From: Alphaproteobacteria bacterium UBA6189
GTDB lineage: Bacteria > Pseudomonadota > Alphaproteobacteria > Rickettsiales > UBA3002
Reading direction: 5' to 3'
Length of the DNA stretch: 21,156 bases
Assembly: GCA_002422745.1 (NCBI GenBank)
Contig: DITH01000124.1
Location: 1-21,156 of the forward strand
In this document: positions 14,891 through 21,156 of the stretch, piece by piece
Layout of the letters: each line of letters opens with the position of its first letter
Position numbering within the stretch: position 1 is the stretch's first letter
The notes under the pieces: model-generated
Told to the model about the DNA's origin: nothing
Database searches by the model: none
What the model saw: only the letters and a program-made list of their open reading frames with translations
Program-made: the position numbers and the translations under genes

Positions 14891-16142
14891 ATTTCAGTGC
14901 CCGCCAGCCGATATCGGAACGGCAGAAGCCTTCCGGCCAGTCGATCCGGCCGATGGCGCCGTAAGCCGCGTCGCGGGCTTTGCCCAGCGTGCCTTCGGTG
15001 GCGACGATGTTCAGGACACGGCCGCCATTGGCGCGGATTTCGCCGTCATGTTCGGTGGTACCGGCATGCAGAATATCGGCATGTTTGGCGGCTTCTTCAA
15101 GCCCACGAATGGGCGTGCCTTTTTCATAATTTCCCGGATAGCCGTTGGCGGCCATGACGACGCAAATCGCGGCATCCTCGCCGAAGCGTAAATGGCGCGG
15201 ATCGAGCTGGCCGCGCGCGCAGCTCAGCAGCAGCTGGGCGAAATCGCCATGAAAGCGCGCCAGCATGGCCTGGGTTTCGGGATCGCCGAAGCGCACATTA
15301 TATTCGATCAGTTTCGGCCCGTCACTTGTCACCATGATGCCGGCGAACAGCACGCCGATATAGGGAATGCCTTCCGAGGCCAGGCCGCGAATGGTCGGCT
15401 CGATCATGCTGCGCATGAGCTGCGTGTGCATGTCGCCCGCCATGATGGGGGCGGGGGAGTAGGTGCCCATGCCGCCGGTATTGGGGCCGGTATCGCCGTC
15501 GAAGGCGCGCTTATGGTCCTGCGCGCTGGCGAAGGGGATGGCGGTTTTGCCGTCGCATAGCGCGAAGAAACTGGCTTCCTCGCCTTCGAGATATTCCTCG
15601 AGCACGACGCGTGCGCCCGCGGCACCGAAGGCGCCGCCGAAACATTCCTCGATCGCTTTTTGCGCCTCCTCCATCGTTATCGCGACGGTGACGCCTTTGC
15701 CGGCCGCCAGCCCATCAGCCTTGACGACGATGGGCGCACCCTGCTGGCCGAGATAGACCAGCGCGTCTTCCTTCGTGTCGAAGGTGGCATAGCGGGCGGT
15801 GGGGATGTGGTATTTGTCGCAGAGTTTCTTGGTAAAATCCTTGCTGGCTTCGAGCTGCGCGGCAGCAGCCGAGGGACCAAAAACCGGAATATCGGCCGCA
15901 CGCAACGTATCGGCCAGCCCGTCGACCAGTGGCTGTTCGGGGCCGATGACGACGAGGTCGATGGCGTTGCTTTGGCAATAGGCGAGGATGGCATCGGCAT
16001 CGGCCAGGGTGACGCAGTCGCACTCGCGCGCGATGCCCGCATTGCCCGGGGCGCAGATGACTTCCGGAGCGCTGGGGCTCTTTTTCAAGGCGCGGACGAT
16101 GGCGTGTTCACGCCCGCCGGAACCGATGACTAATATTTTCAT
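14889..16142 (-). CDS. purD: Phosphoribosylamine-glycine ligase (GARS)
   Basis: Cytosolic ATP-grasp enzyme that joins glycine to phosphoribosylamine, the second step of de novo purine synthesis. The 417 residues match the family length. The N-terminal domain starts MKILVIGSGGREHAIV and has the APGNAGIA motif at about 31-38. The ATP-grasp domain includes VVKADGLAAGKGV, VVLEEYLEGEEASF and the Mg/ATP-binding region with PNTGGMGTYSPAP, followed by YNVRFGDPE. The C-terminal domain is complete (GRVLNIVATEG). The ATG at 16142 has TAGGAG six bases upstream. The gene is alone on its strand here. No other pur gene is adjacent, so the gene is outside any purine cluster. Confidence 0.97.
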   Translation of the reverse strand: MKILVIGSGGREHAIVRALKKSPSAPEVICAPGNAGIARECDCVTLADADAILAYCQSNAIDLVVIGPEQPLVDGLADTLRAADIPVFGPSAAAAQLEASKDFTKKLCDKYHIPTARYATFDTKEDALVYLGQQGAPIVVKADGLAAGKGVTVAITMEEAQKAIEECFGGAFGAAGARVVLEEYLEGEEASFFALCDGKTAIPFASAQDHKRAFDGDTGPNTGGMGTYSPAPIMAGDMHTQLMRSMIEPTIRGLASEGIPYIGVLFAGIMVTSDGPKLIEYNVRFGDPETQAMLARFHGDFAQLLLSCARGQLDPRHLRFGEDAAICVVMAANGYPGNYEKGTPIRGLEEAAKHADILHAGTTEHDGEIRANGGRVLNIVATEGTLGKARDAAYGAIGRIDWPEGFCRSDIGWRALK

Positions 16143-16154
16143 ACATACTCCTAC

Positions 16155-16217
16155 CCGTCATTCCCCTGTGATGGGGGGCCGATAAATTTTCTACTGAAAA
16201 TTTTTCGAGGATGACGG
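16155..16217. repeat. Nested palindromic element between purD and xseA
   Basis: Outer arms CCGTCAT (16155-16161) and ATGACGG (16211-16217) enclose two side stems: CCCC/GGGG around a 6-base loop near 16163-16176, and AAATTTTC (16184-16191)/GAAAATTT (16196-16203) with a 4-base loop. The cruciform-like layout and the CCGTCATTCCC start resemble short palindromic repeats common in alphaproteobacterial intergenic DNA. It occupies most of the 87-bp divergent region and must overlap the promoters of purD, xseA or both. Confidence 0.55.
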
Positions 16218-16229
16218 TACAAGGGAGGC

Positions 16230-17717
16230 ATGGTCGCCGCAACACATAACAGTACCGAATATACCGTCAGCGAAATTGCCGGGCAGGTAAAGCGCATGGT
16301 CGAGGAAACGTTCGGCTATGTGCGTGTGCGCGGCGAAATCAGTAAAGCCAGCGTGAATGCGGGTTCGGGCCATTGCTACCTAAGCCTGAAGGACGAGCGT
16401 GCCGTGCTCGACGCCGTGTGCTGGAAGGGCACGATGAGCAAGCTGACGCATCGGCCCGAGGCAGGGATGGAAGTGATCGCCACGGGAAAGCTCACCACCT
16501 ATCCCGGCAGTTCGAAATACCAATTGGTGATCGACGCGCTGGAACCCGCCGGGGTGGGCGCGCTGATGGCGATGCTGGAGGAGCGCAAAAAGAAGCTGGC
16601 GGCGGAAGGATTATTTGCGCCCGAACGCAAACAGCCTTTGCCGTTTCTGCCGGAAGTGATCGGCATTGTGACCTCGCCGACCGGGGCAGTGATTCGCGAT
16701 ATTCTACATCGGCTGGGCGACCGCTTCCCACGCCATGTGTTGCTGTGGCCGGTGGCGGTGCAGGGCCAGAACGCAGCCGAGCAGGTGGCGGCGGCGATTG
16801 AGGGGTTTAACTCTTTAAATGGCGTTCACGCGGCACGCAGCCTTTCCGCCTCAATGGCGGTGTCGCCAGAGGATGCCCAGGCCCCTCCGGCTTCACCATC
16901 GATCGTTAACCCAGAGGCTACCCCTGCCGCACGCGACTCGCGCGGCTTCGGCGCTACGCAAAATATTCCGCGGCCGGATGTGATTATCGTGGCGCGTGGG
17001 GGCGGCTCGATCGAAGATCTCTGGGCATTCAACGAGGAGGTGGTGGTGCGCGCGGTCGCCGCTTCGGCCATTCCGATTATATCCGCCGTCGGCCATGAAA
17101 CCGATACCACCCTGATCGATTACGCCGCCGACCGCCGAGCCCCCACCCCGACCGGGGCGGCGGAAATGGTGGTGCCGGTGCGCGACGAATTGCGCTCGTT
17201 GATCGAAACATTGAACGTGCGCCAGAAGGTCAGCCTGCGTCAGATGCTGCAGCATCAGCAGGAGCGGGTAGAGGGACTGGCGCGCGGCCTGCCGCGTCCG
17301 CAGCAGCTGGTAGCGGGCATGGCACAGGCGCTCGATGGGGTAAGCGAACGTTTGAGCGACGCCTTGCCGCGCTGGCTGGCGCGGCGCGAGGAGCAACTCG
17401 GCTCACTTTCGCAGCGCCTGTCGCCACGGCTCGCCCTGTTACCGGCGGAGCGGGCCGAGGCCAGACTGGAGCGGTTAAGCGCGATGCTCGAATCACTCAA
17501 CGTATTGGCGGTGCTCAAACGGGGCTATACACTGGTAAAAACAGCGGACGGGGTGGTGGTTCCCTCGGCAGCGGCGCTGGCTGACGGCATGCCGCTCCGC
17601 CTGCAATTTCATGACGGCGAGCGCGAAGCGATCAGTGGGGCGGGGGGCAAACCGGCCAAAAGCGCCGCGCGTAAACCGAAGCCCGCGGCACCGCAGCCCG
17701 GCCTGTTCGACGACTAG
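16230..17717 (+). CDS. xseA: Exodeoxyribonuclease VII large subunit, with a palindrome-containing in-frame insert
   Basis: Catalytic subunit of exonuclease VII, which degrades single-stranded DNA. The 495 residues start with the OB-fold (YTVSEIAGQVKRMVEE, then VRGEIS and GSGHCYLSLKD). The catalytic domain contains IGIVTSPTGAVIRDI, VARGGGSIEDLWAFNEE and AVGHETDTTLIDYAADRRAPTPTGAAE. A coiled-coil region and a basic tail ending in GLFDD follow. Residues about 198-245 are an Ala/Pro/Ser-rich insert just before RPDVIIVARGGG, a place where homologues have only a few residues. An in-frame stop at 16212-16214 means translation must start at or after the ATG at 16230. The Shine-Dalgarno-like GGGAGG lies only one base from that ATG, unusually close. 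No xseB is adjacent. The end overlaps the convergent small membrane protein by four bases. Confidence 0.95.
   Translation: MVAATHNSTEYTVSEIAGQVKRMVEETFGYVRVRGEISKASVNAGSGHCYLSLKDERAVLDAVCWKGTMSKLTHRPEAGMEVIATGKLTTYPGSSKYQLVIDALEPAGVGALMAMLEERKKKLAAEGLFAPERKQPLPFLPEVIGIVTSPTGAVIRDILHRLGDRFPRHVLLWPVAVQGQNAAEQVAAAIEGFNSLNGVHAARSLSASMAVSPEDAQAPPASPSIVNPEATPAARDSRGFGATQNIPRPDVIIVARGGGSIEDLWAFNEEVVVRAVAASAIPIISAVGHETDTTLIDYAADRRAPTPTGAAEMVVPVRDELRSLIETLNVRQKVSLRQMLQHQQERVEGLARGLPRPQQLVAGMAQALDGVSERLSDALPRWLARREEQLGSLSQRLSPRLALLPAERAEARLERLSAMLESLNVLAVLKRGYTLVKTADGVVVPSAAALADGMPLRLQFHDGEREAISGAGGKPAKSAARKPKPAAPQPGLFDD
16821..16964 (+). repeat. Palindrome-bearing in-frame insert in xseA
   Basis: About 48 codons that do not look like XseA. 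It includes a CCGCC/GGCGG hairpin (centre near 16851) and a 21-base near-perfect palindrome at 16926-16946 (GCCGC outer arms, one mismatch, CG inner pair). It also contains two related 20-bp segments 45 bases apart (16866-16885 and 16911-16930, starting CCAGAGG), which is a whole number of codons. The encoded peptide is Ala/Pro/Ser-rich and probably a disordered loop. An insertion element of the Rickettsia palindromic type is one explanation, and local repeat expansion another. Confidence 0.45.
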
Positions 17718-18055
17718 CTGCTGGAGAGGCGGAAGATATTCATCAGCGTGCCGCTGAGGCGGTAGGTGAGATAGAGCGCCAGTACCAGGCCTGCCACCGG
17801 CAGGCCGATGACCGGCAGGGTGTAATGCACGAAATCGAGCGCCTCCTGCTGCTGCCAGTAGGCAAAGAGTTTGCCATACACATCGATGATGTAGAACGGA
17901 TCGGCGAGGCGCGGTAGCAGTGGATGGCTGCCGCTGGTGGGCCAGTAAATTACGAGGGTGGCGCCAAGCACGCCGAGATAGACCGGCGCCAGCAGGGTAA
18001 GCGCAAGTATGAAAGGCGTGAAAATCGCCAGACTGAAAAGCAGGAGCGGGTGCAT
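17714..18055 (-). CDS. Small membrane protein of unknown function, last gene of the lipid A operon
   Basis: I do not recognise this 113-residue protein. It starts MHPLLLFSLAIFTPFI and appears to have three hydrophobic segments: about 4-38 (possibly two short helices), and about 78-100 near the C-terminus (YTLPVIGLPVAGLVLALYLTY). A polar loop, HPLLPRLADPFYIIDVYGKL, lies between them. No cysteine pair, catalytic motif or signal peptidase site is obvious. It begins six bases after the lpxK stop on the same strand, so it is very probably co-transcribed with waaA-lpxK and may act in the envelope. Its 3' end overlaps the convergent xseA by four bases. The codon use looks like that of its neighbours, which supports a real gene. 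Confidence 0.65.
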   Translation of the reverse strand: MHPLLLFSLAIFTPFILALTLLAPVYLGVLGATLVIYWPTSGSHPLLPRLADPFYIIDVYGKLFAYWQQQEALDFVHYTLPVIGLPVAGLVLALYLTYRLSGTLMNIFRLSSS

Positions 18056-18061
18056 AGCCGC

Positions 18062-19024
18062 TTATATGGGTGCGCCCAGGCGGCTTTGCAACCAGTTTTG
18101 TACGCGGACGGGATCGTCGAAGGTGAGGGCCACGTCCAATGTACGGATACGGTCACGGAAAGCGGCGGGAAACTTTACCGCATCCTTGGCGGTGGCGATC
18201 GGGATAGCATGGTATTTTGCCGCCATGTCGCACAAGGTTTGCAGTTCGCGCTCGGTGAACGGGTGATGATCGGGGTAATCCCGGGTGGCGACGAGCTCGG
18301 CCCCGAGCGCGCGCAGGCTGGCATAGAATTTCTCCGGCCGCGCTAGTCCGGCGAAGGCAAGCAGACGTGCGTCGCGCAGGTCCTCGTTGTTGCCGACGGG
18401 CGTGATGCGGGCGGTAAAGGTAGGCAGATCGAAATGGAGCGCGTGGGGATTGTCGCCGATCAGCACTACCGCGTCGCTGCGGTCCAGGGCGGTGGCGACC
18501 GGCTCGCGCAACGGCCCGGCGGGAAGCAGGCGGCCATTGCCGAATCCGTAGCTGCCATCGACCACCAGTAGGGTGAGATCGCGCGCCAGACGGTGGTGTT
18601 GCAACGCGTCGTCGGCCAGCGCGAGGGTGGCACCGGCGGCATGCGCAGCGCGGGCGGCAAGCAAGCGGTTGCGGCATACCCAGGTGGGTGCTGCGCGGGC
18701 CAGTAGCAATGCCTCGTCGCCGACCTGTTGCCAGTCGTGCTGCGCGGTAACATGCAGCGGCGTCGGGTTGCGGCTGCCGTAGCCGCGGGTGAGGATATGC
18801 GGCGTATAGCCAAGGGCGGCCAGCATGGGAGCAAGGGCGAGGGTGGTGGGTGTTTTGCCCGCACCGCCCGCGACGGCATTGCCGATACCGATCACGGGCA
18901 GGGGTGCGCGCAGCGGCGTGGTATGGGTACGATCCCACCCGGCGGCGGCGGCATAGATACAGGCAAAGGGCTGCAACAGGGTGCTAAACGCACCGCGCCC
19001 GCGCCACCAGTCAGGCGTGCGCAT
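18062..19024 (-). CDS. lpxK: Tetraacyldisaccharide 4'-kinase
   Basis: Inner-membrane-associated kinase that phosphorylates the 4' position of the lipid A disaccharide precursor. The 320 residues are the usual length. The N-terminal P-loop lies at about 48-59 (GNAVAGGAGKTP; the family form is GN-T-GG-GKTP). It is followed by HILTRGYGS, VGDEALLLAR, the DDALQHHRL motif (DDGFQ in many relatives) and LPAGPLREP. The C-terminal domain has LLAFAGLARPEKFY and DHHPFTERE, both conserved. The ATG at 19024 lies 14 bases inside the end of waaA, the only plausible start. With waaA upstream and a small membrane protein six bases downstream, it is part of a compact lipid A operon. Confidence 0.95.
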   Translation of the reverse strand: MRTPDWWRGRGAFSTLLQPFACIYAAAAGWDRTHTTPLRAPLPVIGIGNAVAGGAGKTPTTLALAPMLAALGYTPHILTRGYGSRNPTPLHVTAQHDWQQVGDEALLLARAAPTWVCRNRLLAARAAHAAGATLALADDALQHHRLARDLTLLVVDGSYGFGNGRLLPAGPLREPVATALDRSDAVVLIGDNPHALHFDLPTFTARITPVGNNEDLRDARLLAFAGLARPEKFYASLRALGAELVATRDYPDHHPFTERELQTLCDMAAKYHAIPIATAKDAVKFPAAFRDRIRTLDVALTFDDPVRVQNWLQSRLGAPI

Positions 19025-20297
19025 GGGCGCTCTCGCGGCGGCTAAGCTGATGGTCGATTTCCTGGAGGATTTTCTCGCTGGCGCCCTGAGCCTCGCGCAC
19101 CAGCTCCACCGCGCGGCGGGCGAGATCCTGACGCTGGCTTTTATCGCGCAGAAGCAGGGCTACCATCACCTGTAACTCGGCCGGATCACGCACAAGGCGT
19201 ATGGCTTTGTGGCGCTGGAAATGCTGCAGAATAGTGGCGAAATTATGCATATGCGGCCCGGTGATAATAGCGCAGTCGAGCCGCGCCGCCTCGAGCGGGT
19301 TGTGGCCGCCATGGGCAATTAGCGTGCCGCCGATAAAAACCAGTTCGCTGAGGCGGAAAAACAGACCAAGTTCGCCCATCGTGTCGGCGAGGTAGATGCC
19401 GGTTTTCTCGGTGATCGGTTCGTTTTTGCTGCGTTGGGCAAGGATAGCGCCCTGGCTGCGCAGATCGGTAGCCAGGCTGTCGCCCCGCGTGGCGTGGCGC
19501 GGCACGATGATGGTGAGCAGGTCGTGAAACTGGGTCACCAGCTTATGGTGAATTTCAGCAATGCGTTGTTCCTCGTTGGCGTGGGTGCTGGCCGCCACCC
19601 AGACGCGCCGGTTACCAATCATGCGCTTGATGTCGGTCAGTGCATCGTGATCGACGGCGAGGGCGGCGGCATCGTATTTCAGGTTGCCGGCGTCCTGCAC
19701 CTGCGGAGCACCAAGGGCGGACAAGCGGGCGGCGTCGCGCTCCGACCCGGCGAAGATGGCGTGAAACACTTGCACCAGTTTGCGGAAGGTGCGCGGCCAG
19801 CGGTGCCAGTTGGCGGCGGTGTTTTCGGAAATACGCGCATTGATGAGCAGTGCAGGAATACCGCGTTTTTTTACCTGCCAAAGCAACTGGGGCCAGAATT
19901 CCGACTCCACCCAGAGCACCAGGTCCGGCCGCCAATGGCGCAGGAAACGCCGGGCGGCAGGATAGGTGTCGACCGGCACGAACTGGTGCAGCGTGCGCGG
20001 CAATTCCTGCTGTGCGACGAGCGATGCGGAGGTGACCGTGCCGGTGGTGATGAGTACATGGATATCGGCATGGCGCAACAGCAGACTGCGCACCAGGGTG
20101 AAGACCGATTGCACCTCGCCGACGCTGGCCGCATGGAGCCAGACCACCCGGCCGGGCGGGCGCATCACCCCGGCATGGCCGAACCGTTCGCGCAGACGGG
20201 GAAGGGATTCTTTGCCGCGCGCCGCCCGTTTCAGCAGCCACAGTCCGATGAACGGGGCGAGAAGAATGCCGGAGAACGTGTAAAGCGGGCGGATCAT
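19011..20297 (-). CDS. waaA: 3-deoxy-D-manno-octulosonic acid (Kdo) transferase
   Basis: Membrane-bound GT-B glycosyltransferase that adds Kdo from CMP-Kdo to lipid IVA. Starting at the ATG at 20297 it has 428 residues. An N-terminal anchor (LYTFSGILLAPFIGLWLL) is followed by LRERFG, WLHAASVGEVQS with the catalytic Glu, ITTGTVTSA and FVPVDTYPAARRFLRHWRPDLVLWVESEFWP. The C-terminal half contains FIGGTLIAHGGHNPLEAA. This start is preferred over an ATG at 20312 because it forms an ATGA overlap with the upstream acyltransferase stop and has GGAG seven bases upstream. The sequence does not show whether the enzyme adds one Kdo or two. Confidence 0.95.
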   Translation of the reverse strand: MIRPLYTFSGILLAPFIGLWLLKRAARGKESLPRLRERFGHAGVMRPPGRVVWLHAASVGEVQSVFTLVRSLLLRHADIHVLITTGTVTSASLVAQQELPRTLHQFVPVDTYPAARRFLRHWRPDLVLWVESEFWPQLLWQVKKRGIPALLINARISENTAANWHRWPRTFRKLVQVFHAIFAGSERDAARLSALGAPQVQDAGNLKYDAAALAVDHDALTDIKRMIGNRRVWVAASTHANEEQRIAEIHHKLVTQFHDLLTIIVPRHATRGDSLATDLRSQGAILAQRSKNEPITEKTGIYLADTMGELGLFFRLSELVFIGGTLIAHGGHNPLEAARLDCAIITGPHMHNFATILQHFQRHKAIRLVRDPAELQVMVALLLRDKSQRQDLARRAVELVREAQGASEKILQEIDHQLSRRESAHAHA

Positions 20298-20992
20298 GCA
20301 GCTACTCCGCATGTCGCATCGGCTTGCGCGGTGATGCTATTGAGCTCGGATTGGAGATGTTCGGTGGCGGCGCGCACGGCCGGCGTATCAAGTTTGCGCG
20401 GTAGAAAGATCGGTTCGCCCGCGGTAAACTGGATGCGGGAAAACGGTTTGGGAATCATGAAGCGGTCCCAGCTTTTCAGCCGCCAGTGGCGACTGGCAGA
20501 AAAGGCCAGGGGCAGCAGCGGGTAGCCGGTTTTACTGGCGATGAATACGGTGCCTTCGGCGGCGATTTGGAATGGGCCGCGCGGGCCGTCCGGTGTGATG
20601 GCGATATTGCTTCCCTGTTTGGCAATGCCCAGCAGGGTGCGCACGGCTTCGGCCGCGCCTGATTTTTTGGAGCCGCGGGCTGCGTCGACCCGGAAACGTT
20701 GCATGACAGCGTAAATCAACGCGCCGTCGTTATGGCGCGAAACCAACACGTGCATGGCCCTGCCCGGTGGCCGCACGAAAGGCTGCATGATCATGCGGCC
20801 ATGCCAGAAACAGATTAGGCCCGGATGCTGACCATTAAAATAGGGCTGCGCCGCGGCCGGGTAATCGCGCTGCACCCGGCAGGTAAAATAGATCGCACGC
20901 AGCACAAACGCGGCGACGTAGGAAAGCGCTGTATGCAAGTGCGGCGATTTCAATATCCGCTTGCTCAGTTTCATGCGGTAGGGGCGGCTCAT
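20294..20992 (-). CDS. DUF374 family lysophospholipid-type acyltransferase, likely lipid A related
   Basis: Membrane-associated acyltransferase of 232 residues. After an N-terminal hydrophobic segment ([14 protein letters not shown]) come [37 protein letters not shown] and [13 protein letters not shown], the motif order of the DUF374 branch of the LPLAT superfamily. The helix following RGSKKSG and the PDGPRGP loop form the acyl-acceptor site in the family. No separate LpxL/LpxM gene is visible. Given its place directly before waaA and lpxK, it could be the late lipid A acyltransferase. Members of this family have been linked to lipid A acylation in Epsilonproteobacteria (LpxJ, as I recall). 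Both ends overlap neighbours by ATGA, so the operon is translationally coupled. Confidence 0.85.
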   Translation of the reverse strand: MSRPYRMKLSKRILKSPHLHTALSYVAAFVLRAIYFTCRVQRDYPAAAQPYFNGQHPGLICFWHGRMIMQPFVRPPGRAMHVLVSRHNDGALIYAVMQRFRVDAARGSKKSGAAEAVRTLLGIAKQGSNIAITPDGPRGPFQIAAEGTVFIASKTGYPLLPLAFSASRHWRLKSWDRFMIPKPFSRIQFTAGEPIFLPRKLDTPAVRAATEHLQSELNSITAQADATCGVAA

Positions 20993-21156
20993 GCTGCGGG
21001 CTCCGTTTCGGCGAGCTGGTGCAGCTTCTGGTAGGCGGTGCTGGTTTGCAGCAATTCGGCGTGCGTGCCGGCATCGAGAATCTGCCCCTGGTCGAGCACA
21101 AGGATGCGGTCGGCATGCAGGATGGTGGAAAGCCGATGGGCGATGATGAAGGTGGT
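20989..21156 (-). CDS. ABC transporter ATPase C-terminus, MsbA-like, cut by the window edge
   Basis: Only the last 55 residues are in the window; the frame enters at base 21156. It begins [20 protein letters not shown], which carries the switch (H-loop) histidine, followed by [17 protein letters not shown], the D-loop-distal end of a fused ABC exporter of the MsbA/LmrA type. The position directly upstream of an acyltransferase, waaA and lpxK makes a lipid A-core flippase (MsbA) the most likely identity, but the diagnostic membrane domain is outside the window. The TGA overlaps the acyltransferase ATG as ATGA. Confidence 0.8.
   Translation of the reverse strand, partial: TTFIIAHRLSTILHADRILVLDQGQILDAGTHAELLQTSTAYQKLHQLAETEPAA

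Noticed and set aside
20298..20312. Upstream ATG at 20312 for waaA
   Set aside because: The ATG at 20297 gives the usual ATGA coupling with the upstream gene and has a better-placed GGAG.
1..21156. CRISPR array, tRNA, rRNA, integrase/transposase or phage genes
   Set aside because: Looked for and not seen: no regularly spaced repeats, no clear cloverleaf or rRNA segments, no transposase or integrase motifs.

Overview
The window is chromosomal DNA from a GC-rich alphaproteobacterium. The evidence is the gene families: a DUF2336 protein, the alphaproteobacterial form of NAD kinase, a class II CCA-adding enzyme with the alphaproteobacterial tail, YciB (septation protein A), and a lipid A operon that includes a DUF374-type acyltransferase. 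I cannot place it below class level. Coding density is very high: no gene-free stretch reaches 300 bp, and many genes overlap by ATGA junctions or convergent 3' ends. No rRNA, tRNA, CRISPR array or complete insertion sequence was seen.

Layout. Bases 2-4137 (+): the end of a DUF2336 gene, nadK, a DMT/EamA permease and a GT4-type glycosyltransferase. Bases 4163-8339 (-): a second EamA permease, then a type I secretion ABC transporter and its membrane fusion partner joined by an ATGA overlap, with no visible substrate or outer-membrane channel gene. Bases 8364-12504 (+): glnD (PII uridylyltransferase) overlapping cca. Bases 12481-14085 (-): a PhoB-type response regulator followed by an orphan type IV prepilin-like protein. 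Bases 14268-14816 (+): yciB. Bases 14889-16142 (-): purD. Bases 16230-17717 (+): xseA. Bases 17714-21156 (-): a lipid A/Kdo operon (ABC exporter end, DUF374 acyltransferase, waaA, lpxK, a small unknown membrane protein).

The most striking signal is that two housekeeping genes carry extra in-frame material. cca contains a complete DUF559 (Vsr-like, PD-(D/E)XK fold) nuclease domain followed by a translated inverted repeat. Together these add about 153 codons of lower-GC DNA to an otherwise normal-length CCA enzyme. xseA contains a palindrome-bearing Ala/Pro/Ser-rich insert of about 48 residues. A third nested palindrome lies between purD and xseA. Together these suggest mobile or repetitive elements that insert in frame into essential genes, comparable in principle to the palindromic elements of Rickettsia, here with a nuclease domain as possible cargo.

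A second signal is regulatory. glnD and the prepilin gene both have TATAGT exactly six bases before the ATG and no Shine-Dalgarno sequence, which suggests leaderless mRNAs.
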